From: Pseudorhodobacter wandonensis
Lineage (GTDB): Bacteria > Pseudomonadota > Alphaproteobacteria > Rhodobacterales > Rhodobacteraceae
DNA length: 64,000 nucleotides
NCBI RefSeq assembly: GCF_001202035.1
Contig: NZ_LGHT01000004.1
Location: forward strand, 1-64,000
Reading direction: 5' to 3'
Numbering within the stretch: position 1 is the stretch's first letter; every line of letters starts with the position of its first letter. Under the pieces are notes generated by a model, which saw only the letters and a program-made list of their open reading frames with translations, ran no database searches and was not told where the DNA came from. Shown here one piece after another: positions 57,050 to 64,000 of the stretch. The position numbers and the translations under genes are program-made.

Positions 57050-58337
57050 TCAGTCCTTTGGGCCGGTTGGCGGCGGCAGTCGCCTCTAACGCGGCAAATT
57101 CGGGGGAAACGGTAATCGTGATTGGCGCCATAAGGGGCGCGGAATCGACAACACCGCCCGGCAATGTCGCCGGAAAGCTGGATTGCGACCAGCGTATCAG
57201 TTGCACCGCCGGCGCACCCATAAGCAAGGCAGCGGCAGGTTGCGACCACAAGATGTGATCCATCAGGTCATTGGGGCGAAACGCGCTATCGGCAATTCCG
57301 TCGCCGTTCAGATCAAAGGCCGGATGGTCCGACCAGTAATTGCCACGGCCTTCAAAGCTCCACTCCACATCGCGGGTGCCGACATATTTCACCTGCTCGC
57401 GATTGCCGATAAAACTGTTGCCTGTCAGCACGTTACGTTCAGAGCCGGCGGTGAAATGGATGCCAATCGCGCAGCCCTCAAAGCGGTTATCATAGATCAG
57501 GTTCTTATGCGCGTTATAGATAAAGGTGCAGCGGTTCGCCCCGCCCCGCACCAGATTGCCAGAGATATCCGAGCTGTTGGTATAGTTCAGCATCACGCCG
57601 TGGCTGCGGTCGCCAAGGCTTTGGTTATCGCGCAGGATAACCTTGTTGGAAAACATGATGGCATAGCCCAGATGGTTGCCAATCGACACATTCCCCGACA
57701 CTTCGGAATCGTTGGTATACATGTAATGCACGGCAAAGCGCAGGTCACGAAACAGGTTGTTGCGATAGGTGCCCTTGCGCGACGTGTTCGAGAAAATCCC
57801 GTCACGACCCCAGCGCACCGAGTTGCCTTCGACCACCGTTCCGGGCGCGTTCCAGACATAAATTCCGTTGCCGCGATCATTCATCCGCGGGTTTTGCGTG
57901 CCTTCAATGGTATTGCCGCGCACCAGCGCATCAAACCCGCCATGCACATCGATGCCGTGCAGATTGCCCAGCACGTGATTGCCCTCGACATGCGCGCGGT
58001 CGGCCTTTTTCAAAATCTTGATACCTGCGTCCAGATCGGGGCTGCGCATACCCGAACCGGTTACAGTAATGCCTTTGACCGACACATCGGCTGCGTCAAT
58101 CGTGATGACAGTGCCGTGACCCAGCCCGTCAACCACCGCCCCGGCCGGGCCAATGATGGCCAACGGGCGGTCAATAACCACCGCCCCGCCGTAAACGCCG
58201 GCGGAAAGGTGCAGCACATCGCCGGGATCGGCCCCGGCGATGGCATTGGCAAGCGTGCCCTGACCCGGCACCACAGCCACATCGCGCGCCAAAGCGGGCG
58301 AGGCAGCCAAAAGCAAAAGGATCAGGGCACGCAGCAT
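57012..58337 (-). CDS. nosD: NosD, periplasmic right-handed beta-helix maturation protein
   Basis: This 441-residue exported protein has a signal peptide (MLRALILLLLAASPALA) and many parallel beta-helix repeats (VHGGFDALVRGNTIEGTQN, DGIFSNTSRKGTYRNNLF). It partners NosFY in supplying the CuZ cluster of NosZ. The last residues (DLDDLGTH) overlap the nosF start by 38 bases, which suggests tight coupling. The start at 58337 follows nosZ by one base. Confidence 0.93.
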   Translation of the reverse strand: MLRALILLLLAASPALARDVAVVPGQGTLANAIAGADPGDVLHLSAGVYGGAVVIDRPLAIIGPAGAVVDGLGHGTVITIDAADVSVKGITVTGSGMRSPDLDAGIKILKKADRAHVEGNHVLGNLHGIDVHGGFDALVRGNTIEGTQNPRMNDRGNGIYVWNAPGTVVEGNSVRWGRDGIFSNTSRKGTYRNNLFRDLRFAVHYMYTNDSEVSGNVSIGNHLGYAIMFSNKVILRDNQSLGDRSHGVMLNYTNSSDISGNLVRGGANRCTFIYNAHKNLIYDNRFEGCAIGIHFTAGSERNVLTGNSFIGNREQVKYVGTRDVEWSFEGRGNYWSDHPAFDLNGDGIADSAFRPNDLMDHILWSQPAAALLMGAPAVQLIRWSQSSFPATLPGGVVDSAPLMAPITITVSPEFAALEATAAANRPKGLNDDLDLDDLGTH

Positions 58338-58338
58338 T

Positions 58339-60276
58339 TTAGGCGTCTTTCGGTTCAACGAACATCCGGCCGCGCATTTCCATGTGAAGTGCGTGGCAGA
58401 ACCACTGGCAATAGTACCAGTAAACCCCCGGCTGCGCAGCAATGAACGTAACCGAAGACGTTGCCTGCGGCCCGATTTCCATCGCAACGCCATGGTTGCC
58501 CATGGTAAAGCCGTGGGTCAAATCGTCGATGTCATCAAGGTTGGTAACGATCACCGTGACCTCATCGCCTTCCTTCACGGTAAAGCTTTCGATCGCAAAG
58601 TTTGGCGCCTGCGAGGACATATAGACCCGCACCTTGTTGCCATCGCGGATGACTGTATCCTGATAGTCATCCAGATCAATGCCATCTACCTCGGCCTGCT
58701 TGCGGGTATCGGCCCACATGCGGTCGTCGCGGTTCCAGACCGACAGCGGGTTCACCTTGCTTGGGTCAACGAGAATGCTGTCATGCGGTTCAGCAAAGGT
58801 TGGACCGTCGTGGATCAAGGTCAGCTTGTCGCCATCAATCGCGAACAGCTGCTCGTTCTCCGGCTTCAACGGGCCGACGTTCAAGAAGCGGTCTTTGGAA
58901 AACTTGTTCATCGACAGGTAGTATTTGCCGTTGGCATCCAGCGTTTCGCCCATCGCGGTCGAGTTGTGGCCGGGCTGGTAATGCACGTCGGTTTTCGAAC
59001 GGATCGGGTCAACGTTTTCGCCATTAAAGGCTTTGATCGCGTCTTCGATGTTCCAACGCACGACCTGGCTGTCAAGGAACAAGGTGGTCATGGCGTTACC
59101 GGTGCCGTCAAAGCAGGTGTGCAATGGCCCAAGGCCCAGTTCCGGTTCGGCCACAACAGCCGCGCGCGGCTCGATCTCGTCGGCGAACACAGCGTCAAGT
59201 TTGCGCACATCGATCACCGATACGGTTGGCGACAGCTTGCCCGCAATGCACAGGTGGATCTTGTCTGGCGCCATGTTGCAACCATGCGGGTTGTTCGGCA
59301 CAGGGATATAGCGGGTGTATTTCTTGTTCTTGCCTTTGCGGCCATCAATTACCTTGACGCCGTTCAGCTCGATAAAATCACCCTCGGCAATGCCTTTTTC
59401 GATTTCGGCAATGTTATAGACAACAACGTGGTCCATATCAGCCGCCGTCATATCGGCAAGCGTCATCCCCATTTCCGAGTTGTAGCAGGTCGAAAACGCG
59501 TATTTGCCTTCATAATCGGCATCGGTGTTGTCAAGGTTGCCCGACACCATCACCTGCCATGCAATCGTCATGTCATCGGCGTTCAGCGCGGTGTAGAAGT
59601 TTACGTATTCCTCGGGCTTGTCCAGAATCTTGCCGTCATTGATCATCGGCACTTCGTCTTCGCCGTTACAGAAGACATAGTTGGTACGTGGCCAGCGTTG
59701 CGGGCGCAGACCATGGATGCCTTTGGCGTTTGGAATTTCGGTGATCTTATCGCATTTCATCACATCGCAGCGCACACGGGCAACGCGGGTGTTGGCCTTG
59801 TCGTTCATGAACAGGAAGCGCCCGTCATAGGTGCCTTCGGTGAACGACATGTGGACGTGGTGCAAATCGCCGTTGCGCGGGAATTCCAGACCATTGGCGG
59901 CCAGGTAAGCCTTGGTTTTCGGCAACAGACCTTCGGTCAGGATTTTCTTGGATTCGTTGGTGATGCCCCAACCGGTGGCCGAGCAGATGTTGAACACCGG
60001 CACGCGCATGAATTCACGCATCGAGGGAATGCCGAGAATGCGCATTTCGCCCGACTGGCCCGAGGACCAGAAGCCGTAATATTCATCCAACTGCCCCGGC
60101 GCAACATTTGCCGCCTCGGATGCGTTGGCCGCAGTGGTCGCGGCAACCGAGGCTGCGCCCAGCGCGCCACCGGCCAGAATCGCACGGGTGCCTAAACCGC
60201 CAGCAAGCGCTGCGCCACCGGCCGTTGCGCCCAACAACCCACGGCGGGTCAGTTTCATTTTCAGATCTTCAGACAT
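58339..60276 (-). CDS. nosZ: nitrous-oxide reductase NosZ
   Basis: This 645-residue periplasmic copper enzyme reduces N2O to N2. A twin-arginine signal ([15 protein letters not shown]) marks the clade I, Tat-exported type. The N-terminal beta-propeller has the CuZ histidines ([29 protein letters not shown]). The C-terminal cupredoxin domain has CuA ligands C623, W625, C627, H631 and M634 in [12 protein letters not shown]. All metal ligands are present, so the enzyme looks functional. It lies 12 bases after nosR. Confidence 0.97.
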   Translation of the reverse strand: MSEDLKMKLTRRGLLGATAGGAALAGGLGTRAILAGGALGAASVAATTAANASEAANVAPGQLDEYYGFWSSGQSGEMRILGIPSMREFMRVPVFNICSATGWGITNESKKILTEGLLPKTKAYLAANGLEFPRNGDLHHVHMSFTEGTYDGRFLFMNDKANTRVARVRCDVMKCDKITEIPNAKGIHGLRPQRWPRTNYVFCNGEDEVPMINDGKILDKPEEYVNFYTALNADDMTIAWQVMVSGNLDNTDADYEGKYAFSTCYNSEMGMTLADMTAADMDHVVVYNIAEIEKGIAEGDFIELNGVKVIDGRKGKNKKYTRYIPVPNNPHGCNMAPDKIHLCIAGKLSPTVSVIDVRKLDAVFADEIEPRAAVVAEPELGLGPLHTCFDGTGNAMTTLFLDSQVVRWNIEDAIKAFNGENVDPIRSKTDVHYQPGHNSTAMGETLDANGKYYLSMNKFSKDRFLNVGPLKPENEQLFAIDGDKLTLIHDGPTFAEPHDSILVDPSKVNPLSVWNRDDRMWADTRKQAEVDGIDLDDYQDTVIRDGNKVRVYMSSQAPNFAIESFTVKEGDEVTVIVTNLDDIDDLTHGFTMGNHGVAMEIGPQATSSVTFIAAQPGVYWYYCQWFCHALHMEMRGRMFVEPKDA

Positions 60277-60288
60277 GATTTTTTCCTT

Positions 60289-62499
60289 TCAAGTCTTCGG
60301 TTTCAATTGGTTAGGATGCCCCATAAAGCCACGATCGGAAACGAGGCCAAGATCGGGCACATCGCCCACTTTCTCGCGCCGTTTCAGTTTTTTGATCACA
60401 ACAGGGCAGGTGGTTTTCGACTGGTACAACACCTGGCAATGCAGGCAGTTCACGCACTCGTTCGGGTTAATCTCACCCGTGGGGTGGATGGCCTGAACTG
60501 GGCATTGGTTGGCGCATGTCTGGCACGGGTTGCCGCATTCCTTGTAGCGTTTCAGCCAGTCAAACATCCGCAGACGCGCCGGAATGGCCAGTGCCGCGCC
60601 CAAGGGGCAAAGATAGCGGCAATAGAACCGTTCCACGAACAGACCCGCAATCAACAGCGCGGCAACATAGGCCACGAACGGCCAGGCGCGCACAAATTTC
60701 AGGATGATCGCGGTTTTGAACGGCTCAACCTCGGCCAGATGCTCGGCTTGTTCGATGCTCATCAAAGACACGCCGAACAGGCCCAGAAAGATCATGTATT
60801 TCAGCGGCCACAACCGTTCATGCAGGCCCCAAGGCAGGGTCCATTGCGGGATGTGCAGCGCCTTGGCGATCTGGGCCAGCAATTCTTGCAGCGCGCCAAA
60901 GGGGCAAAGCCAGCCGCAATAGGCCCCGCGCCCCCAAAACAGCAGGGCCGCCGCGACCGAGAACCACAGGATGAACGTCAGCGGATCAAGCAAGAACGCC
61001 TGCCAGCTAAAGCCGTTTATCAAGGCCCCGAACAGTGCCATCAGGTTCACCACCGACAGCTGCGCATTCGCATACCAGCCAAGAAACACCAGTGTGACCG
61101 TCAGAAACCCGATGCGGAACCAGTAAAAGGCGCGGGCGTTACGGGTGGCAATGCCTTGGAAAAAGAACACCAGCGTCAATACGGCCAGCATTGTACCCAA
61201 CACGGCAATTTCAACTTTCTTGCCTTGCCAGATCCGCTGCCACAACGCTTGCTGCGCCGATTGTTCGGATTGCGTGGTCACGTCGGCCACAGCAGCGGGC
61301 ACTTCGGCTGCGGGTGGCGGGGCGATGGCGCGCAGGTACTGGCTGGGCAACTGATACCCCAGATCAAAAGTGGTAAACACCTTTTCAATCGCACCGACAT
61401 CGCGGTGAACCAACAGTTGAATGCGGAAAGGCTTGGTTGGGTCAAAGCCGGTTTCAGCCGGAATCTTGAACAGATCCGCCTCGGCAAACACCGGGACACC
61501 TTCGGCCTCGATCGTGTTGATACGGCGGTGCATCTTGTCGCGGAAACGCACAGAGACATCGTCCTGTATCAGAACAATCCGGTCAAAAATGCCGCCACGC
61601 ACATAGCCCGAGCCTTTGAACGAATAAAGCCCCCGCCCGACAATCGCGACCGCCTGATCGCCCGGTTTCAACCAAGCGGCAAGGTTCGCGGCCTCGGCCT
61701 CGCCCAGAATCGACTTTGCGATACCGGGGGGCGACACAAGGGCCGCCTGCATTTCGATAAAGGTGGTTTCCGGTGCTTCTTCCAGCGGGCGTTGGCCTGC
61801 GCGCGGGTCTTCCATCGCAGCAAAGGCCGCGTTAATCTGGCCGACATCCAGCGACAAACGGCGCAGGGTGCCATCACCTTCCAGCGTCAACCAATCGCTT
61901 GGCGCGGCTGCCTCGGGGTTAATCTCAAACTGCGGGCCGGTGGGGGCATCGGCCACGGCCAAACCGCCCAGGCCCAATTCCCGCGCGACCTTGATCCCCG
62001 ACCGCGTGATCGAATCATCGATCACCATGATCGTCACCGTGGCACCCGAAATAATATCCAGCTTGTGCCCGGTACCGCCGGCCTCGGCCTCGGCCACCAG
62101 ATCGAGGCCACGGTATTTGGCAACCAACGCCTTAACTTTGCTGTCGGGAATACCGATCAACACAATCGGCTCGGAATGTTTGATAAGCTGCACACCGATG
62201 ATATGCGCCGCATCGTCCAGTGCGACCATCGTGTGAATGGGCTTGCCCGAATAGCCCGTCGTCGAAACGAAATCCGACGTGACATAGGCCCAACCGATCT
62301 GCGCACCCTGCTTTAGAACGGGGGCAACCGGTGTATCGGCGCGAATGGGACCAAAGGCATCTGCCCCCTCAACCACATCGCCCGCGACAATCGTTGGCAG
62401 CAGTTTGGCCAAAACCGACTCGGCCGAGGCAGGAAGCGCAAAGAACAGCGCTACAAGGAACCCAAAGAAGATTCGGATACAGGTTTGAGTACGTGTCAT
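60289..62499 (-). CDS. nosR: NosR, flavoprotein/iron-sulfur membrane protein for N2O reduction
   Basis: This 736-residue membrane protein is required for nosZ function and likely donates electrons to it. After the signal (MTRTQTCIRIFFGFLVALFFAL), a periplasmic FMN-binding domain carries SGATVTIMVIDDSITRSG, the threonine site for covalent FMN. Five or so membrane helices contain GAYCGWLCPFGALQEL and CRYLCPLGAALAIP cysteine pairs. The C-terminus holds two ferredoxin clusters (CGNPCQTCANQCPVQAIHP, CVNCLHCQVLYQSKTTCP). It overlaps nosC by four bases. Confidence 0.96.
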   Translation of the reverse strand: MTRTQTCIRIFFGFLVALFFALPASAESVLAKLLPTIVAGDVVEGADAFGPIRADTPVAPVLKQGAQIGWAYVTSDFVSTTGYSGKPIHTMVALDDAAHIIGVQLIKHSEPIVLIGIPDSKVKALVAKYRGLDLVAEAEAGGTGHKLDIISGATVTIMVIDDSITRSGIKVARELGLGGLAVADAPTGPQFEINPEAAAPSDWLTLEGDGTLRRLSLDVGQINAAFAAMEDPRAGQRPLEEAPETTFIEMQAALVSPPGIAKSILGEAEAANLAAWLKPGDQAVAIVGRGLYSFKGSGYVRGGIFDRIVLIQDDVSVRFRDKMHRRINTIEAEGVPVFAEADLFKIPAETGFDPTKPFRIQLLVHRDVGAIEKVFTTFDLGYQLPSQYLRAIAPPPAAEVPAAVADVTTQSEQSAQQALWQRIWQGKKVEIAVLGTMLAVLTLVFFFQGIATRNARAFYWFRIGFLTVTLVFLGWYANAQLSVVNLMALFGALINGFSWQAFLLDPLTFILWFSVAAALLFWGRGAYCGWLCPFGALQELLAQIAKALHIPQWTLPWGLHERLWPLKYMIFLGLFGVSLMSIEQAEHLAEVEPFKTAIILKFVRAWPFVAYVAALLIAGLFVERFYCRYLCPLGAALAIPARLRMFDWLKRYKECGNPCQTCANQCPVQAIHPTGEINPNECVNCLHCQVLYQSKTTCPVVIKKLKRREKVGDVPDLGLVSDRGFMGHPNQLKPKT

Positions 62500-62915
62500 A
62501 CTGTGGTGTCCTTGGTGGCCAGCCCACAGCGCGGCGCGGTGCGAACACCGTATACATTGCTTGCAGGCGGGGGGCCCCGCGCTTGCGGGCGGGATATGAT
62601 GATGGGTGCAGGGGTTTGGTGCAGCGCCAAAACCGTCAGTTTGCTAAACTGGCTTGGGGCCACGCCAAATTCGAACGCGGCGCTTGGGAAAACTGTGGTC
62701 GGCGCATTGCAGACCAAGCAATCGCAGCAAGCGGCAGAAGGCGAAACCGGCTGGCCATTCGCATCCACGGTGATCGTCTTGGCGCCACCATCGGCGCAAA
62801 TCACCATTTCCATCAGGCCAGATCCCATCGGCGCAGCAGCATTCAGTGCGCCACTGTAGAGGCTGACGCAAACGCAAAGGAGAATTGCTCCGATATGGGA
62901 CCACATGGTTTTCAT
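62496..62915 (-). CDS. nosC: NosC, small exported protein with CxxCxxC motif
   Basis: This 139-residue protein with a signal peptide (MKTMWSHIGAILLCVCVSLY) carries cysteines at 63, 66 and 69 (CCDCLVC, a CxxCxxC pattern) and a Pro-rich end. The gene order nosC-R-Z-D-F-Y-L-X matches the Paracoccus type, where nosC encodes such a protein of unknown role, possibly in copper handling. The ATG at 62915 lacks a ribosome site; a second ATG at 62906 (MWSHIG) is possible. An FNR/NNR box lies just upstream. Confidence 0.85.
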   Translation of the reverse strand: MKTMWSHIGAILLCVCVSLYSGALNAAAPMGSGLMEMVICADGGAKTITVDANGQPVSPSAACCDCLVCNAPTTVFPSAAFEFGVAPSQFSKLTVLALHQTPAPIIISRPQARGPPPASNVYGVRTAPRCGLATKDTTV

Positions 62916-62949
62916 GGGGCGTTCTTCGCAGAAGCATCAAAGGGGTGTC

Positions 62950-62963
62950 TTGATCTAGGTCAA
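62950..62963. promoter_or_regulatory. FNR/NNR-type box upstream of the nos operon
   Basis: TTGAT-CTAG-GTCAA (minus strand TTGAC-CTAG-ATCAA) has nine of ten consensus half-site bases. Its centre is 41.5 bases from the A of the nosC ATG, the class II activation distance. Confidence 0.8.
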
Positions 62964-63236
62964 TCCAAACGGCAGGAACCAAAAATATTTCATAGAAAAT
63001 ACAAAAACATATATAATTTTTTGAATTACCATGCTGCTGGCAGGTGGGTCTAAAGGTTGATTCTCAAAGGCAATTCCGGCCGCGTGCAGGCAGAATACGA
63101 AAGCCATAACAGATCGGTAGTACCGCATTTTCAGGGTCGGCGGGCACCAACATTACCTTGTGGCAAACCATAAAGTACGTCCAAGGGCCGCACCCCCACC
63201 AATCAATCCCGATATTTCAAAATAAGACGCGTCAGC
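62964..63236. other. gap with no supported gene
   Basis: The stretch upstream of nosC includes an AT-rich block (62985-63020) with an A/T-heavy TATATAATTTTTTG segment. Only short frames occur. No tRNA or further operator is evident. Confidence 0.5.
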
Positions 63237-63271
63237 GCCATCGAAGGGGGCTCGATGCCCGCTTCGATGGC
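63237..63271 (-). terminator. stem-loop after the aldehyde dehydrogenase gene
   Basis: An outer ten-pair stem (GCCATCGAAG/CTTCGATGGC) encloses an inner GGGC/GCCC. It lies about 23 bases past the stop codon on the minus strand. There is no T-run. Confidence 0.55.
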
Positions 63272-63293
63272 TGCCTGCTTACACTGCCAAGCC

Positions 63294-64000
63294 TTACTCG
63301 GCGCCCGAATCCCAGCCCGAAATCGCTTTGGCTTCCAGGAACTCTTCCAGCCCCCAATGCCCGCCTTCGCGCGCCCTCCCCGAGGCTTTCACCCCGCCAA
63401 AGGGCGAACCCGCGCCGCGCGACTTGCCGTTCATTTCCACCATCCCTGACCGCAAGCGGCGGGCAAGGCGGTTACGACGCACGCCGTCGCCGGATTGAAC
63501 ATAGTTGGTCAACCCATAAGGCGTGTCATTGGCAATGCGCACCGCGTCTTCTTCGGTATCAAACGGAATGATCGACAGCACAGGGCCAAAAATCTCTTCA
63601 CGCTCGATCGTCATGCCGGGTACGACATCGGCAAACACGGTCGGGCGCACATAAAAGCCCTTGTTCATGCCTTCGGGCAGGCCCGGCCCGCCGGCCACCA
63701 GCCGCGCGCCTTCATCAATGCCTTTCTGGATATAGCCCTGAATCTGGTCCCACTGGCGGCGGTTGACCACGGGGCCGATATGGCGGCCTTCCTCGGATGC
63801 GGGGCCAACCTTGATGCTGCTGGCAACTTCGGCGGCAACTTCGACCGCTTTGTCATAGATGCTGCGTTCTACCAACATCCGGCTGGGCGCGTTGCACGAT
63901 TGGCCCGAGTTATTCATCATATGCAGCACGCCGCGTTTTACGGCTTTGTCATCGGCATCGGCGAATATCAGGTTCGCACCCTTGCCGCCCAGTTCCAGCG
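63294..64000 (-). CDS. aldehyde dehydrogenase (NAD(P)-dependent), 5' part beyond the window
   Basis: The C-terminal 235 residues of an aldehyde dehydrogenase superfamily enzyme, which oxidises an aldehyde to a carboxylate. The frame is open to the window edge (LELGGKGANLIF at the border, the region with the catalytic Glu). The catalytic cysteine is in NNSGQSCNAPSRM. EEIFGPVLSIIPF and the C-terminal GGVKASGRAREGGHWGLEEF are standard. The N-terminal cofactor domain lies outside. The specific substrate cannot be told from this part. Confidence 0.93.
   Translation of the reverse strand, partial: LELGGKGANLIFADADDKAVKRGVLHMMNNSGQSCNAPSRMLVERSIYDKAVEVAAEVASSIKVGPASEEGRHIGPVVNRRQWDQIQGYIQKGIDEGARLVAGGPGLPEGMNKGFYVRPTVFADVVPGMTIEREEIFGPVLSIIPFDTEEDAVRIANDTPYGLTNYVQSGDGVRRNRLARRLRSGMVEMNGKSRGAGSPFGGVKASGRAREGGHWGLEEFLEAKAISGWDSGAE

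Noticed and set aside
57183-58445. 420-codon antisense frame over nosD, and similar frames over nosZ (58384-60195) and nosR (60307-62316)
   Set aside because: These are shadow frames of GC-rich genes. The sense proteins are complete and in conserved order.

Overview
The window looks like one stretch of an alphaproteobacterial chromosome, most likely Rhodobacteraceae/Roseobacter group. The evidence is the type of cytochrome b, the gene order nosCRZDFYLX, an NnrS-NnrU pair, the mob/moe/fdhD cluster next to a DUF2478 gene, phasin and DUF2934 genes, and RpoH-type promoters. I cannot name the genus. The sequence is densely coding, with no insertion sequence, prophage or CRISPR array. The one structural oddity is at the left end. 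A 5'- and 3'-truncated cytochrome b (1-468) is joined head-on to a 3'-truncated antisense fatty acid desaturase (472-1095). This reads as an assembly misjoin or a rearrangement breakpoint.

Layout, left to right. 1348-1644: rpmJ and tRNA-Val. 1877-5416: an N-formylglutamate amidohydrolase and clpB, the latter with a heat-shock promoter. 5630-8066: two unknown genes, pyrF and a 2OG-Fe(II) oxygenase-like gene. 8297-12360: dnaK-dnaJ, again with an RpoH-like promoter, then a radC-family gene. 12362-20756: a two-gene periplasmic operon (a substrate-binding/OmpA fusion and an unknown protein), secA, a parvulin isomerase, argJ with an unusual N-terminal extension, and a mutT-like Nudix gene. 20852-20992: a 46-residue gene. 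21430-26873: the rimP-nusA-ylxR-infB operon on the minus strand. 27256-29735: an Rrf2 regulator, a LysR regulator and a DUF481 outer membrane protein. 29920-33290: prolyl aminopeptidase, ubiG, a DUF2934 gene, a DUF1178 gene and a Nudix gene. 33436-38093: molybdenum cofactor genes (a moeA fusion, mobB, mobA, fdhD, DUF2478). 38090-41027: a sugar kinase, an SDR and azlCD. 41185-41271: a 28-residue membrane-peptide gene with its own ribosome site and terminator. 41349-46595: a five-gene branched-chain amino acid/amide type ABC importer. It is divergent from a RamB/ScfR-type regulator, with repeated TTTTGCGAA elements between them. 48126-50684: a class IV aminotransferase, a nucleoside hydrolase and a phasin.

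The right third is a nitrogen-oxide module. An NsrR-like Rrf2 regulator faces a folate cyclo-ligase-nnrS-nnrU operon across a perfect 19-bp palindrome. That operon runs tail to tail into the complete nitrous oxide reductase operon nosCRZDFYLX, whose first gene has an FNR/NNR box upstream. Together these suggest facultative anaerobic growth with N2O as electron acceptor and a response to nitric oxide. The Mo-cofactor genes may serve formate dehydrogenase and possibly nitrate reductase encoded elsewhere. The window ends inside an aldehyde dehydrogenase gene.

Points most worth checking: the chimeric left junction, the 700-residue MoeA fusion, the 28-residue gene, the operator cluster of the RamB-like regulator, the NsrR palindrome driving a folate enzyme with NnrS/NnrU, the possibly leaderless nosC transcript, and the ArgJ extension.
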